Assembly (NCBI GenBank): GCA_046292465.1
Contig: JBKBRB010000001.1
Span: 186,001-250,000 of the forward strand
DNA: 64,000 bases
Direction: 5' to 3'
Origin: JANWWM01 sp046292465
Lineage (GTDB): Bacteria > Bacteroidota > Chlorobiia > Chlorobiales > Thermochlorobacteraceae
Shown: one piece after another, positions 60,831 to 64,000 of the stretch
Position numbering within the stretch: position 1 is the stretch's first letter
Layout of the letters: the number at the start of each line of letters is the position of its first letter
Notes under the pieces: model-generated
Told to the model about the DNA's origin: nothing
Databases searched by the model: none
What the model saw: the letters and a program-made list of their open reading frames with translations, nothing else
Made by a program: the position numbers and the translations under genes

Positions 60831-62240
60831 ATGAGTTTAATGGTAAGCATTTCAGGGATTCGTGGCATCGTGGGCGAAAGCCTTACGCCGATTGTGCTGA
60901 CAACTTACACGCAGGCATTTGCGACATGGCTTTTTGAACGTCGCAACTCGGGCGAAGTAAACTTGCGCGGCAATGTGCCGACGGTTGTTATCGGACGCGA
61001 CACACGCCCAACAGGCAAGGTCATTTTGGACTATGTTCAAGGCGTGTTGATTCAATCAGGTTGTAATGTTATCAACCTTGGCGTTGCGACGACACCAACG
61101 GTTGAGGTTGCCGTGATTGCCGAACAAGCCGATGGCGGCATCATCATTTCGGCTTCGCACAATCCGCTCGAGTGGAACGCACTTAAACTGCTCAACAACT
61201 TGGGCGAATTTCTTACGCCCTCACAAAGCAAAGCCATGCTGGCGATTGTAGAAACGGAAGAATTTCATTCAGCAAAGTGGAATGAATTTGGTATGGCAGT
61301 TCCGCGCGAAGATTACGATGAGTTTCACATCAAGAAAGTGCTTTCACTTCCTGAATTGGATTTGGAAAAAATCCGTCAGCGGCGATATAAAGTGCTGGTC
61401 GATGCGGTTAATGGTGCAGGTTCAATCGTGATTCCGAACCTGTGTCGTGCGCTCGGTGTGGCGGAAGTGATTGAAATTTCGTGTAAGCCGACGGGCATTT
61501 TTCCGCGCAATCCTGAACCGATTGAAGAAAACTTGGTGGAAACACAAGGGCTGACGGCGCATTATGGCGCGGATATTGGCATTGTTGTCGACCCCGATGT
61601 TGACCGTGTTTGTTTTATTTGTGAAGATGGTTCGCTTTTCGGCGAAGAATATACGCTTGTGGCGTGCGCCGATTTTTGGCTCTCAAAAAAGAAAGGCGAT
61701 GTGGTGAGCAATCTCTCGAGCAGTCGTGCGTTGGCGGATATTGCACAAACGCATGGCGTTGGGTATCACGCCGCAAAAGTCGGTGAAGCCAATGTAATTG
61801 AAGTGATGAAATCGGTCAATGCGGTGATTGGCGGCGAAGGCAACGGCGGTGTTATTCTTCCTGATGTGCATTACGGACGCGACGCACTTGTGGGCATTGC
61901 ACTCTTTCTTGCCGCTTTTGCAGAATGGCAATCACAAAATCCAACAGGAAAACTCACTGATTTCAAAAAAACATTTCCGCCTTATTTCATTGCCAAACAT
62001 AAACTCAAACTTGACCCCAGCACAAACCTTGACGAGTTGCTTGCCGAACTTGCCAGCCGATACTCGCATGAACGGCTCACGACGATTGACGGCGTGAAAA
62101 TTGATTTTGCTGAAAGTTGGGTGCATCTGCGCAAATCCAACACCGAGCCGATTGTGCGCATTTATGCCGAAGCCAAAACCAAAGCCGACGCCGAGTCGCT
62201 TGCCAAACGCTTCGCCGATGAACTCTTGCAGTGTGCTTGA
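60831..62240 (+). CDS. Phosphohexomutase (phosphoglucosamine/phosphomannomutase-like)
   Basis: A 469-residue protein from ATG 60831; a longer reading overlaps polA. The active-site Ser is in IIISASHNPLEWN, the metal loop is DPDVDRV, the sugar loop is GGEGNGGV and the phosphate-binding loop is RKSNTEPIVRI. The SASHN and opening SISGIRGIVGE fit GlmM-like enzymes and bacterial phosphomannomutase/phosphoglucomutases, which cannot be told apart without testing. It begins 49 bases after polA. Confidence 0.9.
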   Translation: MSLMVSISGIRGIVGESLTPIVLTTYTQAFATWLFERRNSGEVNLRGNVPTVVIGRDTRPTGKVILDYVQGVLIQSGCNVINLGVATTPTVEVAVIAEQADGGIIISASHNPLEWNALKLLNNLGEFLTPSQSKAMLAIVETEEFHSAKWNEFGMAVPREDYDEFHIKKVLSLPELDLEKIRQRRYKVLVDAVNGAGSIVIPNLCRALGVAEVIEISCKPTGIFPRNPEPIEENLVETQGLTAHYGADIGIVVDPDVDRVCFICEDGSLFGEEYTLVACADFWLSKKKGDVVSNLSSSRALADIAQTHGVGYHAAKVGEANVIEVMKSVNAVIGGEGNGGVILPDVHYGRDALVGIALFLAAFAEWQSQNPTGKLTDFKKTFPPYFIAKHKLKLDPSTNLDELLAELASRYSHERLTTIDGVKIDFAESWVHLRKSNTEPIVRIYAEAKTKADAESLAKRFADELLQCA

Positions 62241-62261
62241 TTCTTGCTCACACAACCGATT

Positions 62262-62696
62262 TCACATTTTGAGTTTCGGTCGGGTTTCTAAGTAATGTTG
62301 AAGGAAAAGCGCGGCGGCGACTTTATCGAGCCTGCCTTTGCGGTTGCGTTCCTTTTTTCTGACGCCGCTTTCAATGAGCGTTTGCATGGCGGCTTTGGAC
62401 GAGCCGAACTCACTGACTTTTTCAATCAAGAGATTTGGGAATTTTGCTTGAAGACGCGCTTCGAATTCGGCAACGACTTTCGTCATTCGGTTTGGCGAGC
62501 CGTCGCCGTTGGTGGGGTTGCCGAGCAGGATTTTCTCGATACCGTCCTCTTTTTCAATTGTTGCAAGTTTTTTGTAGAGGTCTGGTTCTGAAAATGTGCC
62601 GACCGTTTGCGCAAAGAGATGAAGCAAGTCGCTTTGTGCTAGTCCGATGCGTTTGGTGCCGTAGTCAATGGCAACAATTCGCTTGTTGTGCGTCAT
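62262..62696 (-). CDS. ruvX: Holliday junction resolvase-like RuvX (YqgF)
   Basis: A 144-residue RNase H-like protein with VAIDYGTKRIGLAQSD at the start and RLDKVAAALFLQHYLE at the end. The first Asp (DYG) and the last Asp (LDKVAA) are kept, with a Glu in the middle (VSEFGSSKAAM). The DER part of the more common DERLTS motif reads SEFGSS here. YqgF is linked to 16S rRNA 5' end maturation. It overlaps the HU-like gene by four bases (ATGA). Confidence 0.88.
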   Translation of the reverse strand: MTHNKRIVAIDYGTKRIGLAQSDLLHLFAQTVGTFSEPDLYKKLATIEKEDGIEKILLGNPTNGDGSPNRMTKVVAEFEARLQAKFPNLLIEKVSEFGSSKAAMQTLIESGVRKKERNRKGRLDKVAAALFLQHYLETRPKLKM

Positions 62697-63076
62697 GACG
62701 ATGCATTTGTTTTTGTGTCGCTGCTGAGCAGAACCTTTTTGATTTGTTTGCTTGGGCGGAAGTGCATTTTTCGGCGTCTGCCTTTATACTCAACAACTTG
62801 AAGTGTGCGCGGGTCTCGAACAATGGCACGCTCTTTCATGAATTTGACTTCAAAGACGCCGAGTCCGCGAAGTTCAATGCGCAGTTCAGGGTCAGCACTT
62901 TTGATAAGATTGGAAAGCGAATCGATTGTGGCATCGACATAGTCAGACACTTCGCCAGGCTTTGCGTTAAAGCGTTTTGCCACAGCTTTGTAGAGGTCGA
63001 CGCGTGTCAAGGTCTTTGCTATTTTTCGCGTGTTGCTTCGCTTGTTTGGGTTGAGTTCGTTTTCTTGATTTGGCAT
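62693..63076 (-). CDS. HU/IHF-family DNA-binding protein
   Basis: A 127-residue protein. The helical part is TRVDLYKAVAKRFNAKPGEVSDYVDATIDSLSNLI and the beta-arm is LRIELRGLGVFEVKFMKERAIVRDP, followed by GRRRKMHFRPSKQIKKVLL. The conserved Pro at the arm tip is replaced by residues of the DPRTLQVVEYKG stretch, so DNA bending strength may differ. About 20 residues of basic N-terminal and 12 of C-terminal tail exceed the usual 90. It is upstream of ruvX. Confidence 0.88.
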   Translation of the reverse strand: MPNQENELNPNKRSNTRKIAKTLTRVDLYKAVAKRFNAKPGEVSDYVDATIDSLSNLIKSADPELRIELRGLGVFEVKFMKERAIVRDPRTLQVVEYKGRRRKMHFRPSKQIKKVLLSSDTKTNASS

Positions 63077-63174
63077 AGCGTGTTTTGTGTTTTGTTTCGA
63101 TGTTTGATTTCGGAAAGAACAAAGATGATTCCAACAAAGAACAAGACGACTTTACTCTATGAAGCGCGCTTCTC

Positions 63175-64000
63175 TCAGATGCGCTCGCCAATCAAAGTTG
63201 CGGCAGTTGCATTTGTGATGCGTACTCTTACAAAGTCTCCTGCTTTTTCGCGTCCTGTTTTTGGAAACACTGCCACGCGGTTGTTATCGGCTCTGCCCAT
63301 CCACATTTGCGAAGAGCGTTTGCTGTCGCCCTCGATTAAAATTTCGTAGACTTTTCCGATGGATTCGGCATAGCGTTCTGCGGAAATGCGTTTTGTGAGG
63401 GCAACGATTTCTTGCAAGCGGCGTTGTTTGGTGGCGTCGTCGACATCGTCTTTGAGTCTCTTTGCGGCCGGTGTGTTCGGGCGTTCTGAGTAGATGAAGG
63501 TGAAGGCGTAATCGTATCGAACTTGCTCCAAGAGCGAGAGCGTTTCTCGATGGTCTTCTTCGGTTTCAGTGCAGAAGCCTGCAATAATGTCAGTTGAAAG
63601 TGCGCAATCCGGAATTTTGGATTGAATCATCTCGATTTTTTTCAGGTAATCTTCCCTTGTGTGATTGCGATTCATCAACGCCAATATGCGCGTCGAGCCT
63701 GATTGAACAGGCAAGTGAATAAACTTGCAGAGATTGGGACGTTCGGCAATCACGCTGACGAGTTCGTCTGAAATGTCTTTTGGGTGCGAGGTCGTAAATC
63801 GGATTCGCATTCTTTCGTTAATCAAACTGGCACGATACATCAGTTCAGCGAAGTTCACCTTGCTTTGTTCGTCGTTGTAAGAATTGACATTTTGCCCCAA
63901 GAGCGTTACTTCTTTGAAGCCTTCATCGGAAAGCATTTTAATTTCGTCGAGAATAGTTTGGAACGGTCGGCTTCGCTCTCTGCCGCGCGTGAATGGGACA
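63175..64000 (-). CDS. miaB: tRNA-2-methylthio-N6-dimethylallyladenosine synthase MiaB (3' part)
   Basis: 274 codons to the stop at 63175, open at the window edge. The radical-SAM barrel segment begins VPFTRGRERSRPFQTIL and continues to VTLLGQNVNSY and FIHLPVQSGSTRILALMNRNHTREDYL. DIIAGFCTETEEDH is the MiaB signature, and a TRAM-like C-terminal domain ends the protein. The CxxxCxxC iron-sulfur motif lies just outside the window. MiaB adds a methylthio group to A37 of tRNAs that read U-starting codons. It ends 98 bases before the HU-like gene start. Confidence 0.95.
   Translation of the reverse strand, partial: VPFTRGRERSRPFQTILDEIKMLSDEGFKEVTLLGQNVNSYNDEQSKVNFAELMYRASLINERMRIRFTTSHPKDISDELVSVIAERPNLCKFIHLPVQSGSTRILALMNRNHTREDYLKKIEMIQSKIPDCALSTDIIAGFCTETEEDHRETLSLLEQVRYDYAFTFIYSERPNTPAAKRLKDDVDDATKQRRLQEIVALTKRISAERYAESIGKVYEILIEGDSKRSSQMWMGRADNNRVAVFPKTGREKAGDFVRVRITNATAATLIGERI

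Noticed and set aside
1..64000. rRNA genes, CRISPR arrays, transposases, prophage or attachment sites
   Set aside because: None seen. The xerC-type gene is housekeeping-like and no repeats flank the DUF433/DUF5615 pair.

Overview
The window looks like a chromosome segment from a phototrophic member of the Chlorobi (green sulfur bacteria in the broad sense, of the Chloroherpeton/Thermochlorobacter kind) within the Bacteroidota-Chlorobi group. The evidence is a bchZ gene for bacteriochlorophyll a synthesis, a Rieske/cytochrome b pair with b6-type heme-ligand spacing, and the gene families present. The promoters in front of the three tRNA genes and the str operon also fit the Bacteroidota pattern TTG-N19/20-TANNTTTG. 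The species assignment is inference; no rRNA is present.

Layout. 1-1325 (+): end of petC and all of petB, closed by a bidirectional terminator. 1376-3209 (-): tenI and a class I aminotransferase, divergent from a kynureninase-like class V enzyme (3283-4449). 4502-10102 (+): bchZ followed closely by a TPR/CHAT-like lipoprotein and a membrane metallopeptidase that I do not recognise as a named system. 10166-12105 (-): an outer-membrane barrel protein and a lone ABC ATPase. 12193-17993 (-): one apparent transcription unit starting at tRNA-Cys and running through an ABC permease, mreC, mreD, nhaA, a DUF4159 gene and a DUF4412-like gene to a terminator. 18022-20519 (-): doxX-pckG. 20655-21437 (+): tenA and tRNA-Arg.

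21524-42226 (-) is a fused str-S10-spc-alpha ribosomal cluster (rpsL to rplQ, with fusA, tuf, secY, map, infA, rpoA). Three terminator-like hairpins subdivide it: after tuf, after a tRNA-Gly gene lodged between rplN and rplX, and between infA and rpmJ. The tRNA-Gly has its own promoter and hairpin. rpmJ (24564-24680) and ccmD (49602-49754) are short genes that are easily missed.

42390-64000: pnp (+), a small GT-A-like glycosyltransferase (+), mutS (-), a MOT1-type molybdate/sulfate transporter (+). A long minus-strand run follows: APC permease, xerC-type recombinase, hpf, hprK, peptide-binding lipoprotein, dppB-like permease, ccmC, a DUF433/DUF5615 toxin-antitoxin-like pair, ccmD. Then polA and a phosphohexomutase (+), and ruvX, an HU-like gene and the 3' part of miaB (-).

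Functionally the window joins photosynthetic electron transport and pigment synthesis, cytochrome c maturation, gluconeogenesis (GTP-PEPCK), thiamin salvage, cell shape, the core translation machinery and DNA repair. The most unusual parts are the Bacteroidota-type promoters, the tRNA-Gly cassette inside the spc operon, the DUF433/DUF5615 pair inside the ccm genes, and the CHAT-like/metallopeptidase pair behind bchZ.
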